The notes: generated from the letters alone by a model not told the origin. Counted from the stretch's first letter, positions 1 to 8,627 are shown. The stretch is DNA of 41,155 bases from Chloroflexota bacterium (GCA_029555885.1 JAKPQT010000228.1:1-41155), one strand, 5' to 3'. Numbers and translations are program-made.

Positions 1-268
1 CGATGCCGCCCATCTTCTGCGCCTCGGCGATGATGTGCTGGCAGATGGTCGTCTTACCCGAGGATTCGGGCCCATAGATCTCGGTGATGCGACCGCGTGG
101 CACGCCACCGATCCCAAGCGCCAGATCCAGCGAAAGCGAACCGGTGGGAATGGCGGCGACCTTCAAGCGCTCTGCCTCACCCAACTTCATGACAGTGCCT
201 TCACCGAAGCGCTTCTTCAAACTTGCGAGTGTCGTATCAAGTGCCTTAATCTTGCCGGCTTCGGCCAT
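1..268 (-). CDS. recA: RecA recombinase, N-terminal part (cut by window edge)
   Basis: RecA coats single-stranded DNA, drives homologous strand exchange and triggers LexA self-cleavage. Only the first 89 codons lie in the window. They read as a standard RecA amino terminus: an [15 protein letters not shown] helix, [13 protein letters not shown], then the Walker A loop GPESSGKT at residues 66-73, followed by [14 protein letters not shown]. The ATG at 266-268 has a GAGGTA-type ribosome site just upstream. It is the last gene of a minus-strand run, but it has its own promoter and two SOS-box-like palindromes (see 316-389), so it is probably controlled separately from the lipoprotein gene before it. 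The family call is certain; the rest of the protein is not visible. Confidence 0.97.
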   Translation of the reverse strand, partial: MAEAGKIKALDTTLASLKKRFGEGTVMKLGEAERLKVAAIPTGSLSLDLALGIGGVPRGRITEIYGPESSGKTTICQHIIAEAQKMGGI

Positions 269-315
269 GAGAAAGTACCTCGTTTCTGAACAGATAGGGA
301 TGCGCCAATTGACTA

Positions 316-329
316 CAAAGCTAGGTTCG
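316..329 (-). promoter_or_regulatory. Candidate SOS (LexA) box overlapping the recA start site
   Basis: The plus strand reads CAAAGCTAGGTTCG: one perfect GTTCG half-site and one degenerate half, in the CGAAC-N4-GTTCG layout of Gram-positive LexA boxes. It lies directly downstream of the recA -10 element, where a bound repressor would block initiation. The degenerate half makes it weaker than the box at 376-389. Confidence 0.4.
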
Positions 330-358
330 AGTGTATCGCAGAAAACGGAATATGGCAA
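330..358 (-). promoter_or_regulatory. recA promoter (sigma-A type)
   Basis: Read on the minus strand, TTGCCA (353-358) and TACACT (330-335) are 17 nt apart. They match TTGACA 5/6 and TATAAT 4/6. Transcription would start near 323, about 55 nt before the recA ATG. SOS-box-like palindromes lie on both sides. Confidence 0.5.
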
Positions 359-375
359 ATTCGCGACACCGAAAA

Positions 376-389
376 CGAACATTTGTTTG
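376..389 (-). promoter_or_regulatory. SOS (LexA) box upstream of recA
   Basis: CGAACATTTGTTTG is a near-palindrome that closely fits the Bacillus-type LexA site CGAACRNRYGTTYC. It lies about 17 nt upstream of the recA -35 element and 13 nt past the stop codon of the preceding lipoprotein gene. LexA control of recA is standard; that this host uses the Gram-positive site is an inference. Confidence 0.55.
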
Positions 390-402
390 AGTGTTGCCGC
401 CT

Positions 403-1920
403 TTAGCGCGACCAGCTTACCGCCCGCTCCGCAGCATAGTCGTAGCGCAGCGCGATGCCGCCCAGCACGGCCGGGGCCAGCAGAACCTGGTTGGAGCCAT
501 CCGCGTTCATCCGGTAGAGCCGCCACGCACCGTCGCGGTTGCTCAGGAACGCCAGGTACCGGCCATCCGGCGACCACGCGGGCGCGACGTTGTCGGCAGC
601 CACTGACGTCGCTCTGGCTGGCGCAGTGAGCCGCGCCAGCCGGTTGCCGCCCGCATCGAGGAGGAAGATATCCGTGTTATCGTGCAGCCGCACCTGGACG
701 GCGATGCGTGAGCCGTCCGGCGACCAGGCCGGGCTGTTGATGCTGGCGTCGCTCACGAGGAGCCGGGTTGCGCCGTTGGGGGCCGTGATTTGCAGCCCGC
801 CGCCCCCGCGATAGAGCACCTCCGTGCGCTGCGGATGCCAGGCCGGCGACTGCGCATCGTTCAGCGCGGGCAGGTCCAGACGGTTTTCGCCCTGCGCGCC
901 AACCTGCACCAGGCCGGTCTCCGAGACCTGCGTTACCGGGAAGTCACCGATACAGTACTGGCCGAAGGGGGTACGCACGCACTCCTGCCCGCCGAACTGG
1001 CGGCGCAGCGCCTCGTCAGTCAGACAGCCAAACGGAGACTGGCGGCACGTCACATCGCGGCTTACCTGCGCAAAAACGAGTGTAGCGCCGTTCGCCTGCC
1101 ATGCCGGAGTGCGGGGCCGGTCAGCGCTGGCGACGCGGCGCTCTGCGCCGGTTGCCAGGTCGATCACAAAGACGCCGTGGGGCGCATCCCAGCGCGCGAA
1201 GGCGAGCTGCGTGCCGTCGGGCGAGAGCGCGGGGTCCAGGCCGTAAGTGACGCGGCGCAAGTTCGCGCCGCCTGCGTCCATCACGTAGATATCTCCGCCC
1301 GGCGCGGTCTGGAAGGCAATCTTGCCCGTCAGCGCCGGCTGCACAGCCGTGGGCCGCGGGGCCGCGGGCGATGGCCGCGCAGCGGCAACCTGTGTGGGCG
1401 CGGCGGTGGCCTGGGCCGGCGGCTGCGCGCTGCCAGTGGCATCTGTCACCGCGACGGTCGCCGACTCACCGAACACCTGCACGTCGCCCGCAGCAACCCA
1501 GGCCCGCGCGCCCGCATCGCCGTAGCTGACCCACAGCCAGCGGCCATCCGCCGTGCGCCCCTCCACCCACAACACCGTTGAACCGGCAGGCTGGGCCAGC
1601 ACGGCTGCATTGGCTGCGGGGCCGGCCCGCAGGACGATGCTGGCGCGGCGGCCAACTGCCATCAGCCGCGCCGCAGACGCGGGCGGAGCCGCAGTAGGCG
1701 CTGCCTCTGCGACTGGTTGCTGCGTGGGAGTGGCCGACGCCGATATCACCGGCTGCGCGGCGGGTGACGCGGTGGCCGTCGGGGCAACCACACCCTCCGT
1801 AACGGTTGCGCGCGCCAACAGCAGCGGGGTAGGCGTCGGCGGCGCAGGCGTGGGCAGCAGGCCCTGGCACGCGACCGTCGTCAGGAGGATAAGGAGCAGG
1901 GAGAGAAGCGACGACCTCAC
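403..1920 (-). CDS. Surface lipoprotein with SH3b domain and TolB-like beta-propeller (paralogue 1)
   Basis: This is a predicted lipoprotein of 505 aa, exported and anchored on the outer face of the membrane. From the GTG at 1920 it starts with a short signal peptide ending in lipobox TVAC (Cys18). A Thr/Pro/Ala-rich linker follows, then an SH3b-like domain (about residues 90-150, with LRAGP and [15 protein letters not shown]), a second linker, and a WD40/TolB-type propeller (about 198-505) with repeated SPDG and WSPDG blades. Four cysteines at 292, 299, 314 and 323 form an insertion shared exactly with the paralogue at 2597-4159; both end in YDYAAER-VSWSR. The open frame extends to 2196, but only through the inverted repeat and the previous gene, so the GTG inside the repeat is the best start; it has AGGAG at 1934-1938. 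The ligand is unknown. Confidence 0.82.
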   Translation of the reverse strand: MRSSLLSLLLILLTTVACQGLLPTPAPPTPTPLLLARATVTEGVVAPTATASPAAQPVISASATPTQQPVAEAAPTAAPPASAARLMAVGRRASIVLRAGPAANAAVLAQPAGSTVLWVEGRTADGRWLWVSYGDAGARAWVAAGDVQVFGESATVAVTDATGSAQPPAQATAAPTQVAAARPSPAAPRPTAVQPALTGKIAFQTAPGGDIYVMDAGGANLRRVTYGLDPALSPDGTQLAFARWDAPHGVFVIDLATGAERRVASADRPRTPAWQANGATLVFAQVSRDVTCRQSPFGCLTDEALRRQFGGQECVRTPFGQYCIGDFPVTQVSETGLVQVGAQGENRLDLPALNDAQSPAWHPQRTEVLYRGGGGLQITAPNGATRLLVSDASINSPAWSPDGSRIAVQVRLHDNTDIFLLDAGGNRLARLTAPARATSVAADNVAPAWSPDGRYLAFLSNRDGAWRLYRMNADGSNQVLLAPAVLGGIALRYDYAAERAVSWSR

Positions 1921-2038
1921 CCCCCGACCCCCTCTCCTGAAGACAGAAACCCGCGTCTTCAGGAGAGGGAGGGGCGGCATCTCTGCGCCATCGCCCCCTC
2001 TCCTGCCGCGGCAAGAGAGGGGGCCGGGGGGTGAGGTC
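1913..2038. repeat. 126-bp MITE-like inverted-repeat element
   Basis: The outer arms 1913-1936 and 2015-2038 are reverse complements at 23 of 24 positions (GACCTCACCCCCC...). Each arm also starts an inner hairpin: CTCTCCTGAAGAC pairs with GTCTTCAGGAGAG on the left, and a GC-rich one lies on the right. The whole could form a cruciform. No transposase is present and no target duplication is clear. It separates two co-directional minus-strand genes, starting five bases after one stop codon and containing the start codon of the next gene. Confidence 0.75.
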
Positions 2039-2042
2039 CTGC

Positions 2043-2576
2043 TCAATTGCGCGTCCCGTTCTGGTCGAAGCTGAAGCTGCACAACACCGAGCCGTCCATC
2101 CTGTAGATGAAGATTTCGGTCCGTGCGCTGAAGGTGATAGGCGTCGCCTGCCGGTCGAACGTGCCCGCCGTAACCCGGTCGCACCCATACGGACACGAGA
2201 ACGAGACTTCCGACGCCTTGACTGCAAAGGCGCCCGTATTGACGTTGAACAGACCGGTGGCAGTGCCGGCCGGGAAGGTCATGGAGAGGTCAGCATTGCT
2301 CTGCGTCACCTGCACGTCGACGGGACCGGGCAGCACCGGCGTGAGGGAACAGTTGTTGACCAGGCCCGTCGAAATCGTGTTGTAAACGCCGGTCACGTTG
2401 GGCCAGGGCCGCTGCACCAGGGGCAGGAAGACGACGTGGTTATCGGCGATTCCCGCGGCTGGCTGTGCCGCCGCGCTCGGTTGCACGGGGAGGACGCTGA
2501 CCGCCGCGCCGAGCAGCACCAGCGCCAATCCACAGGCCAGCGCCAGACGTACAGGATGAAGACGAAGATGCGACAT
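2043..2576 (-). CDS. Secreted protein of unknown function
   Basis: This 177-aa protein is not recognised. It has a classical signal peptide: Arg/His-rich start, hydrophobic core LALACGLALVLLGAAVSVL, then an Ala-rich cleavage region. A short HVVFLPLVQRP segment follows, of a kind often seen just after the signal in exported Chloroflexota proteins. The rest is beta-rich with four cysteines (CSLTP, CPYGC, CSFSF) that could form disulphides outside the cell. A strong GGAGGT site precedes the ATG, and only 20 bases separate it from the upstream lipoprotein gene, so it is probably in the exporter operon. A surface role next to the two propeller lipoproteins is an inference. Confidence 0.7.
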   Translation of the reverse strand: MSHLRLHPVRLALACGLALVLLGAAVSVLPVQPSAAAQPAAGIADNHVVFLPLVQRPWPNVTGVYNTISTGLVNNCSLTPVLPGPVDVQVTQSNADLSMTFPAGTATGLFNVNTGAFAVKASEVSFSCPYGCDRVTAGTFDRQATPITFSARTEIFIYRMDGSVLCSFSFDQNGTRN

Positions 2577-2596
2577 CAGTACCTCCGAAGCATGGG

Positions 2597-4159
2597 TTAG
2601 CGGCTCCAGCTCACGACGCGCTCAGCCGCGTAGTCATAGTTGAAGGTCAGCCCGGCCAGAGCCTGCGGCTGGAAGGGCGCCTGAGCTGAGCCGTCGAGGT
2701 TGGTCCGGTACAACCGCCAGGGGCCTTCGCGGTCCGTGAGGAACAGCAGCTCATTTCCATCGGGCGACCAGGCCGGCGCAACATTGTTGGGCGCGCGGGG
2801 CGAGAGCGGCGCGGGTTCGGTGACGCGCGCAAGCGTGTTGCCGTTGGCATCCAGCACAAAGACCTCCCAATGGTCATGGACGCGCGCCTGGGCCGCAATC
2901 CGGCTGCCGTCCGGCGACCAGACGGGGCTGGCGAGGGCAGGATTGTCCACCAGGGGACGGGTTTGGCCGTCCAGCGACATGACCTGCAGGCCGCTGCTGC
3001 CTTTATACACAATCTCGTTGCGGTACGGGTGCCAGGCGGGGCTTTGCGCGCCGGCCTGCGCTGCCAGGTCGGTCCACGCGCCATCTACCGTGCTCACTGC
3101 CGCCAGCGTCACCTCGTTGCGCAGGACCATCGCGAAGTCGCTGATGCAGTAGCGGCCATAAGGGGTCTCGATGCAGTCCTTGCCTTCGAAGAACTCGCGA
3201 ATCACGCTTTCGCGGAAGCAGCCGATGGGCGTGTCCAGGCACAATACCTGCCCGCTGACCCGGCTGAAAGCGATGTGTCCGCCATCGGGGCTCCAGGTCG
3301 GCCCGCGCAGCCCATCGCCCTGGGTCACGCGCTGCTCCTGGCCGGTAACGAGGTCCAGGATGTAGAGCCCGTCCGGCGGGCCCCAGCGCGTAAAGGCGAT
3401 GCGCCGGCCGTCGGGCGCAAAGACCGGGTCGATGCCGTTCGTCAACCGCTGCAAGCCGCTGCCGTCTGCATTCATCAGGTAGATTTCGCCGACTGTGGGT
3501 TGGATGAGCAGGCGGCCCGCTGCGGGCGCGGGGGCCGGCGTAGGCGAGCTCAGCCGCGCAGTTGCAGCCGGCGCGGCCCTGGTGGCGGTCGGGACAGGGC
3601 TGGCCGTCGCGGTCGGCATGACGGCCGGCTTATCTGCGATTAGCGGGGCGCGCGTAGGGGAGGGTGCCGAAGTAGCAATGTCCCGGCTGCGCAGTACCGA
3701 TGGCAGCGCCAGCGGATCGCCGCGCAACTGCAAGTCGCTCGTCGCTGCCCAGCCATGCCGCCCGGCCTCGTCGTAAGACACCCACAGCCAGCCGCCATCG
3801 GACGTGCGCCCCTCGGCCCAGAGCACCCGCGCGCCGGTCACCTGCGCAACCACCCGCGCATCGGCCGCGGGCGCGCTGCGCAGTACGACCACGTCGCCTG
3901 CGCCGGTTGCCTCCAGTCCGTCCGGCGAGCTCCGCCGCGCGGGGCGCAATGCCACGGCAGCCAGCGTGGCCGTCTGGTCGCCCGGCAGCCGCGTCGGTGA
4001 GGCCGCGAGGGTCGGGGTGCTGGCCGCCGCCAGCGCGCCGGAGGACGCGCCAGGCTGGCGCGCGGCCAAACCACCGCAGCCTGAGGCTGTCAGCGCGACC
4101 AGGGTCAACACGAGCAGGACCGGCGCAGCCCACCGGCCACGCCCGGTCGCGGTCAACAT
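2597..4159 (-). CDS. Surface lipoprotein with SH3b domain and TolB-like beta-propeller (paralogue 2)
   Basis: This is a 520-aa predicted lipoprotein. Its signal peptide ends at Cys28 (TASGC), somewhat weak at the -3 position. The order of parts equals that of the protein at 403-1920: low-complexity linker, SH3b-like domain (about 90-147, WLWVSYDEAGRHGWA), Pro/Thr linker, then a propeller from about 215 to the end with FAPDG, WSPDG and AWSPDG blades. Cysteines 307, 314, 329 and 338 have the same spacing as in the paralogue. The ATG follows the permease stop codon by one base (TAG-C-ATG), which implies translational coupling. It is therefore the most direct candidate for a partner of the exporter. 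A longer frame back to 4387 lies wholly inside the permease gene and is not used. Confidence 0.85.
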   Translation of the reverse strand: MLTATGRGRWAAPVLLVLTLVALTASGCGGLAARQPGASSGALAAASTPTLAASPTRLPGDQTATLAAVALRPARRSSPDGLEATGAGDVVVLRSAPAADARVVAQVTGARVLWAEGRTSDGGWLWVSYDEAGRHGWAATSDLQLRGDPLALPSVLRSRDIATSAPSPTRAPLIADKPAVMPTATASPVPTATRAAPAATARLSSPTPAPAPAAGRLLIQPTVGEIYLMNADGSGLQRLTNGIDPVFAPDGRRIAFTRWGPPDGLYILDLVTGQEQRVTQGDGLRGPTWSPDGGHIAFSRVSGQVLCLDTPIGCFRESVIREFFEGKDCIETPYGRYCISDFAMVLRNEVTLAAVSTVDGAWTDLAAQAGAQSPAWHPYRNEIVYKGSSGLQVMSLDGQTRPLVDNPALASPVWSPDGSRIAAQARVHDHWEVFVLDANGNTLARVTEPAPLSPRAPNNVAPAWSPDGNELLFLTDREGPWRLYRTNLDGSAQAPFQPQALAGLTFNYDYAAERVVSWSR

Positions 4160-4160
4160 G

Positions 4161-5414
4161 CTATTCGTAGCGCAAAGCCTCGATTGGGTTGAGCCGGGAG
4201 GCCCGGGTCGCGGGATAGATGCCGAAGAACAGGCCCACCGCAGCCGAGAAGCCGGTCGCCAGCAGGATCGACTGCGGCGTAACAACGGCATTGAGATCAT
4301 CCTGAAGCTGGGAGATGCCGAAAGCGCCCGCCGCGCCCAGCGCGATCCCCAGCAGACCGCCGATGATCGCCAGCACCACCGATTCAATCAGGAATTGCGC
4401 CAGGATATGCCGCCGTTTGGCGCCGACAGCCTTGCGCAGGCCGATTTCGCGGGTGCGTTCCGTCACCGACACCAGCATGATGTTCATGATGCCGATGCCG
4501 CCGACGAGCAGGCTGATGCCCGCAATCGCACCCAGGAAGATGGTCAGGACGCCGGTAATCTGCCCAAAAATCGAGAGCAGGTCCTGTTGGTTGATGACCG
4601 TGAAATCGTCCTCATCCTGGAAGCGGATGCCGTGACGCTGGCGCAGCAGCTCGCTGATTTCCTGTGCTGCGGCCTCCATGCGATCCTCGCTCACCACCTG
4701 CACATACACCACCGACAGCATGGCCTCGCCCTGCCGGTTGTGGAAGCGCGGGAACAGCCGCTCATGCGCGGTCGAAAGCGGCACCAGGACCGTCTCATCC
4801 TGGTTCCCGCCCGGCCCGCCCGTGCCCCCCTTCTCCTGCAGCACGCCGATGACCTTGAACGGGATGTTGTTGATCTTGATGGTCGCGCCGATCGGATAGG
4901 CGCCGGATTCATCGAAGAAACGCTCTGCGATCCGGCTGCCGAGGACGGCCACGCGCGCCTGCGTGCTCACATCGGTCGCGTCGATGAAATTCCCATAAGC
5001 GACCGGGAAGTTGCGCACCCACTCATAGGAGGGGGTGATGCCTGAGACGGACAGGCGCAGCGTCGCCTTGCCGTAGCTCACATCCGCTGAAGCCATCACC
5101 TCCGGGGCCACGCCCACGGCATCCGGCACGTTGAAAGGGTCGGCGATGGCCTCGGCATCCTTCAGCGACAGGGTCAGCCCTGAGGAGCTCCGGCCCATCC
5201 TGGCCTGATCCAGGTTGCCAGGGACGACGAACAGCAGGTTCGTGCCGATGCTCTGCAACTGCTCCGCGACGAGCGCCTGCACCCCCTGGCCGACGGAAAG
5301 CAGAGTGATGACAGCCCCGACGCCAATGATGATGCCCAGCATTGTGAGCGTGGAACGCAGCTTGTTCACGGACAGCGCGCGCAGCGCCAGACGGATTTGT
5401 TCAACGATGCCCAT
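4161..5414 (-). CDS. ABC transporter permease, MacB/FtsX family
   Basis: This is a membrane subunit of a MacB-like ABC exporter, 417 aa, a normal length for the family. An N-terminal membrane helix (LTMLGIIIGVGAVITLLSVG, about 24-43) is followed by a MacB-type extracytoplasmic domain of about 230 residues. The C-terminal FtsX domain has three helices with GGIGIMNIMLVSVTERTREIGLRKAVGA, the typical signature before the second helix (named here only in part: TREIGLRKAVGA). The C terminus reads ATRASRLNPIEALRYE, also typical. The ATPase gene ends three bases upstream and the lipoprotein gene starts one base downstream. MacB proteins transmit ATPase strokes to an adaptor rather than forming a channel. 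The substrate cannot be inferred. Confidence 0.93.
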   Translation of the reverse strand: MGIVEQIRLALRALSVNKLRSTLTMLGIIIGVGAVITLLSVGQGVQALVAEQLQSIGTNLLFVVPGNLDQARMGRSSSGLTLSLKDAEAIADPFNVPDAVGVAPEVMASADVSYGKATLRLSVSGITPSYEWVRNFPVAYGNFIDATDVSTQARVAVLGSRIAERFFDESGAYPIGATIKINNIPFKVIGVLQEKGGTGGPGGNQDETVLVPLSTAHERLFPRFHNRQGEAMLSVVYVQVVSEDRMEAAAQEISELLRQRHGIRFQDEDDFTVINQQDLLSIFGQITGVLTIFLGAIAGISLLVGGIGIMNIMLVSVTERTREIGLRKAVGAKRRHILAQFLIESVVLAIIGGLLGIALGAAGAFGISQLQDDLNAVVTPQSILLATGFSAAVGLFFGIYPATRASRLNPIEALRYE

Positions 5415-5417
5415 GCG

Positions 5418-6233
5418 CTAACACCCCCGCGGCCGGCCCAGGCGCGACGCATAGGCCGAATCGCCGGCCACACGTGGTTCCGTCACCTGGGTGTCGCTGT
5501 CGATCAACCCGTCGTATAGCCGGATGATGCGGCGGGTGTGTTCAGCAATGTCCGGCTCGTGCGTGACCAGGATCACCGTGATGCCCTGCTCGATGTTCAG
5601 CCGCTGAAAGATGCCCATGACCTCAGCCCCGGCCTTGGAATCCAGGTTGCCGGTCGGCTCGTCGGCCATGATGATGCTGGGCCGGTTGACCAGGGCGCGG
5701 GCGATGGCGACACGCTGCTGCTGGCCGCCGGACAACTCGTGAGGCCGGTGATGCAGCCGGTTGCCCAGGCCCACCAGGTCCAGCGCGGCGCGGGCGCGGC
5801 TGTGCCGCTCGGCTGCCCGTGAGCCCGAGTAGATGAGCGGCAGCTCGACGTTGGCCAGCGCGTCCGTACGCGCCAGCAGGTTGAAACTCTGGAACACGAA
5901 GCCGATCCGCCGGTTGCGGATGTCGGCCAACTGGTCATCGTTGAGCCGCGAAACATCCTCGCCAGCCAACCGGTACCGCCCCGCCGTGGGCTGGTCCAGG
6001 CAGCCGATGATGTTCATCAGCGTCGACTTGCCCGAACCGGACGGCCCCATGATCGCGACCATCTCCCCCTGGCAGATGGTCAGCGAGACGCCGCGCAGCG
6101 CGTGCACCTGCACGTCGCCCATCTGGTAGACCTTGGTGAGGTCCTGAATCTCGATGACGGGGCCGCCGGCCGGGCTGATGGCCATAGCGGGGCCGGCCTG
6201 GGCCACTGGTTGCGCAAGCATCGTCGCGTCCAT
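5418..6233 (-). CDS. ABC transporter ATP-binding protein, MacB/LolD type
   Basis: This is the ATPase of the exporter, 271 aa. Walker [10 protein letters not shown] is at 63-71, the Q-loop at FVFQSFNLL, the signature LSGGQ at 167-171, Walker B IIMADEP at 187-193, and a switch histidine in [13 protein letters not shown]. The sequence after the signature is typical of the LolD/MacB/FtsE group. The ATG at 6233 lies one base after the adaptor stop codon (TAA-C-ATG), the same coupling pattern as at 4160. About 25 non-conserved residues precede the first strand, so starts at ATG 6221 or further in remain possible. The frame continues upstream to 6479, but that part lies in the adaptor gene. Confidence 0.95.
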   Translation of the reverse strand: MDATMLAQPVAQAGPAMAISPAGGPVIEIQDLTKVYQMGDVQVHALRGVSLTICQGEMVAIMGPSGSGKSTLMNIIGCLDQPTAGRYRLAGEDVSRLNDDQLADIRNRRIGFVFQSFNLLARTDALANVELPLIYSGSRAAERHSRARAALDLVGLGNRLHHRPHELSGGQQQRVAIARALVNRPSIIMADEPTGNLDSKAGAEVMGIFQRLNIEQGITVILVTHEPDIAEHTRRIIRLYDGLIDSDTQVTEPRVAGDSAYASRLGRPRGC

Positions 6234-6234
6234 G

Positions 6235-7617
6235 TTAGAACCCACCGAAGGTCTGTTGCAGGCGCTCCAACGTGGAGATGGTGCGGATGGCGAGTTCATC
6301 GCCCTCGTCCAACCCTTCGCGCACCTCGACCCGCGCATCATCGCGCAGGCCGAGGCTGACTTCCACCCTCTGTGGTTGGCCGGCGACCAACCGCTCGACG
6401 AAGGTCCGTCCCGACTCGCGTTCGATCTGCACCGCACGATTAGGGATGAGCAGGACGTTCTCCCGCGTGCTGGCGACAATGGTTGCGGTCGCGCTCATGC
6501 CCACGCGCAGCGGCGCGTCAGGGTTGGCGATATCGATGCGCACGCTGTAACTCACCCCGCCGGTCGCCAGCGTGTTCGAAGAGGGCGCGACACGAGATAC
6601 TTGCCCCGTCAACGACTGATCGGGCAGTGCATCGATCTCGATCGCCACCTCCTGGCCCGGCGCAATCGCGGCCACGTCGATTTCGTCCACTTGCACATCC
6701 AGATGGAACCGGCTCGTGTCCGCAATCTGGAACGCGGGTGTCCCCGGCTGGGCCAGGGTGCCCGCCACCACGTTGACCACGGTCACAACGCTGTCCCACG
6801 GGGCCGTCAGCACCGCGTTGTCGAGCCGCCGCCGGGCCTGCTCCAGGGCCAACTCAGCCTGGTCCACGCCGGCCTGAGCGATATCGAGCTGGGCCTGCGA
6901 AGGGCCCTGCGTCAGCCGGTCCAGGCTGGCCTGCGCCTGCGCAATCTGTGCCTGGGCCTGCGCAAGCTGGGCCGGGGTCGACCCCTTGGTCGTGACCCGA
7001 TACTGCGCCTCGGCGGCCTCGTAGTTGATGGTCGCCTGCTGAAGCTGCAACGACTGGGGTAACATGCCCACATCGGGCCGATCCTTGACCTTATCGTAAG
7101 CCTGTTGTGCCTGGTCGAGCTGCACGCGCGCCTGCTCGACTTGCGCGCGGGCCGCCGCAAACTGATCCTGATCCACGCCCTTGAGCAACTGCTGGTAGGC
7201 CTGCTGGGCGCTCGCCAGCGCGGCCTGCGCCGCGGCCAGGTCGCTGTCGGTCGGCCCATCCTGCAACTGAGCGAGCTGCGCCTGAGCCTGCCGCACCCCG
7301 ATTTCCGCCTGCCGGATCGCCAGGTCGAGGTCCATGGTGTCCAAGCGCGCCAGCACCTGGCCCGCGGTCACAGCCTGGCCGACCGTGACTGCAACTTCGT
7401 CGATGGTGCCTGCCGACTGAAAAGCCAGCGTCGCTTCCCGTTCAGCCAGGATCGCGCCCGTTGCGCTGACCGTGGCTGCGATATCGCCGCGTGTGACTGT
7501 GACCACACTCCAGGCCGGGCCTTCCGCGGCCTGGGCCTGGTTGAACTGCTGGTAAAGAAACCAGCCGCCGGCCCCCAGCACTGCCAGGACCAGAACGGCC
7601 ACCACAAACTTCCTCAT
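6235..7617 (-). CDS. MacA/HlyD-family membrane fusion (adaptor) protein
   Basis: This 460-aa adaptor of the exporter is anchored by an N-terminal membrane helix (about 4-22) with the rest outside. It shows a biotinyl-lipoyl-like half ([21 protein letters not shown]), then a long Gln/Ala-rich coiled coil (about 95-265) with imperfect repeats such as [15 protein letters not shown]. The second lipoyl half ([19 protein letters not shown]), a beta-barrel and a membrane-proximal domain follow. The ATG at 7617 has AGGGAG upstream; a frame beginning 12 codons earlier lacks this. It is the first gene of a minus-strand operon. In two-membrane bacteria such adaptors meet TolC; none is visible here. Confidence 0.92.
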   Translation of the reverse strand: MRKFVVAVLVLAVLGAGGWFLYQQFNQAQAAEGPAWSVVTVTRGDIAATVSATGAILAEREATLAFQSAGTIDEVAVTVGQAVTAGQVLARLDTMDLDLAIRQAEIGVRQAQAQLAQLQDGPTDSDLAAAQAALASAQQAYQQLLKGVDQDQFAAARAQVEQARVQLDQAQQAYDKVKDRPDVGMLPQSLQLQQATINYEAAEAQYRVTTKGSTPAQLAQAQAQIAQAQASLDRLTQGPSQAQLDIAQAGVDQAELALEQARRRLDNAVLTAPWDSVVTVVNVVAGTLAQPGTPAFQIADTSRFHLDVQVDEIDVAAIAPGQEVAIEIDALPDQSLTGQVSRVAPSSNTLATGGVSYSVRIDIANPDAPLRVGMSATATIVASTRENVLLIPNRAVQIERESGRTFVERLVAGQPQRVEVSLGLRDDARVEVREGLDEGDELAIRTISTLERLQQTFGGF

Positions 7618-7714
7618 GGATGCTCCCTGAAAACACTCGTAGAGACTTTGCACAATCTTTTTATATCATCGCATACCGGACGGGCCTGCTCCGCAAGCAA
7701 GATTCCACTATCGT

Positions 7715-7723
7715 ATCATACCA
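7715..7723 (-). promoter_or_regulatory. Possible extended -10 for the exporter operon
   Basis: The minus strand reads TGGTATGAT, fitting TGnTATAAT with one mismatch, about 100 nt before the adaptor ATG. No good -35 is visible. A competing TATAAA lies closer to the gene, near 7660-7670, also without a -35. Confidence 0.3.
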
Positions 7724-7777
7724 CAAAATCTGCCGGCAGCAGATATCCGGCAGGATATGGCGCAAGGCGCAATCATC

Positions 7778-7795
7778 TTGTCAAGAGTTGCACAA
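7778..7795 (+). promoter_or_regulatory. Rex operator in the rex promoter
   Basis: TTGTCAAGAGTTGCACAA matches the Rex consensus TTGTGAA-N4-TTCACAA at 12 of the 14 fixed positions, with one mismatch per half-site. It covers the -35 region of the rex promoter, so NADH-sensitive self-repression is likely. Rex autoregulation is known in Gram-positive bacteria; binding here is an inference. Confidence 0.6.
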
Positions 7796-7816
7796 GAATG
7801 GAACGTGTGCTAGAAT
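7788..7816 (+). promoter_or_regulatory. rex promoter
   Basis: TTGCAC (7788-7793) and TAGAAT (7811-7816) are 17 nt apart. The -10 matches 5/6; the -35 is weak (3/6) and lies inside the Rex operator. The start would be near 7823, about 100 nt before the ATG. Confidence 0.5.
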
Positions 7817-7926
7817 GCATCCGAACATTCACAAAAGAAACACGAAGCAACTACAGGTAGCGTGCGACTCAATGGCAGGCATGGGCCACAGTGGCGCGCA
7901 CATGGACAGATGAACACGGAGGAGAA

Positions 7927-8550
7927 ATGGCAAAACGAACGATCCCGGATATTGTGGTGGGCCGGCTGCCGGTGTACTTACGCGCGCTCAGCTTCCTGAT
8001 TGCCGAAGGCCGGCAGATTACCTCGTCGCAGGAGTTGGGTGACCGCCTCGGCATCTCGTCGGCGCAGATCCGCAAGGACCTGTCGCACTTCGGTGAGTTC
8101 GGCAAGCAGGGCACCGGCTACGATATCAACTTCCTGTATGACCAGTTGCGGCAGATTCTCAAGGTCAACCGGATGTGGGATGTCGTGCTGATCGGCGCAG
8201 GCAACCTGGGCAAGGCTATTGCGGACTACAACGGCTTCAAGGGCAAGGGCTTTATCATTCGCGCGATCTTCGATAACGACCCGGACAAAATCGGCAAGCC
8301 GATGGGGATCGATCACATCAAGGTACAGCCCGTCAGCGAGCTGGCCGGGGTGATTCGCGAGCACAGCATTACCGTGGGCATCATCGCAACGCCGGCTGAA
8401 GAAGCGCAGGCCGTGGCGCGCACCATGATCGAAGCCGGCATCAAGTCCATCCTGAACTATGCGCCGATTACGCTCACCGTGCCATCCAACGTGCGTGTGC
8501 AGTACATCGACCCGGTGGTGGGCTTGCAGCGGATGACCTATTACCTTTAG
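7927..8550 (+). CDS. rex: Redox-sensing transcriptional repressor Rex
   Basis: Rex is a dimeric repressor that leaves DNA when NADH rises relative to NAD. It typically controls fermentation and electron-transfer genes. The 207-aa protein has normal length. A winged helix lies at about 10-65 ([24 protein letters not shown], of which [13 protein letters not shown] is the recognition part, then GKQGTGY). The Rossmann loop GAGNLGKA is at 90-97 and FDNDPDKIG binds the cofactor ribose. The ATG at 7927 has GGAGGAG right before it; an upstream in-frame extension to 7891 is not needed. A hairpin follows the gene. Downstream lies a ferredoxin-linked oxidoreductase operon, a plausible target pathway. 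Confidence 0.97.
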   Translation: MAKRTIPDIVVGRLPVYLRALSFLIAEGRQITSSQELGDRLGISSAQIRKDLSHFGEFGKQGTGYDINFLYDQLRQILKVNRMWDVVLIGAGNLGKAIADYNGFKGKGFIIRAIFDNDPDKIGKPMGIDHIKVQPVSELAGVIREHSITVGIIATPAEEAQAVARTMIEAGIKSILNYAPITLTVPSNVRVQYIDPVVGLQRMTYYL

Positions 8551-8601
8551 GCAGCGATTCCAGGGCTTCCCGGCAGTGCCGCGCGCTCAGAGTTCCGGCG
8601 T

Positions 8602-8627
8602 GCCCTGCAGGCGTACGCCTGCAGGGC
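8602..8627. repeat. Perfect 26-nt palindrome after rex
   Basis: Two 12-nt arms, GCCCTGCAGGCG and CGCCTGCAGGGC, enclose TA. There is no U-tract, only GTTTC, so it is a poor intrinsic terminator and may be a REP-like element. Its TGCAGGC/GCCTGCA core recurs in the hairpin at 11189-11231. Confidence 0.6.

Larger units (their letters stand above)
7618..7926. other. Divergent control region between the exporter operon and rex
   Basis: This 309-base gap holds outward promoters for both neighbours. On the plus strand there is a Rex operator and promoter (7778-7816) followed by a leader of about 100 nt. On the minus strand the best candidate is an extended -10 at 7715-7723. A short palindrome CTGCCGGCAG lies near 7731-7740. 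No gene is evident. Confidence 0.6.

Noticed and set aside
7828..7834. Second Rex half-site TTCACAA downstream of the rex -10
   Set aside because: The matching left half is missing (GCATCCG), so it is probably chance.
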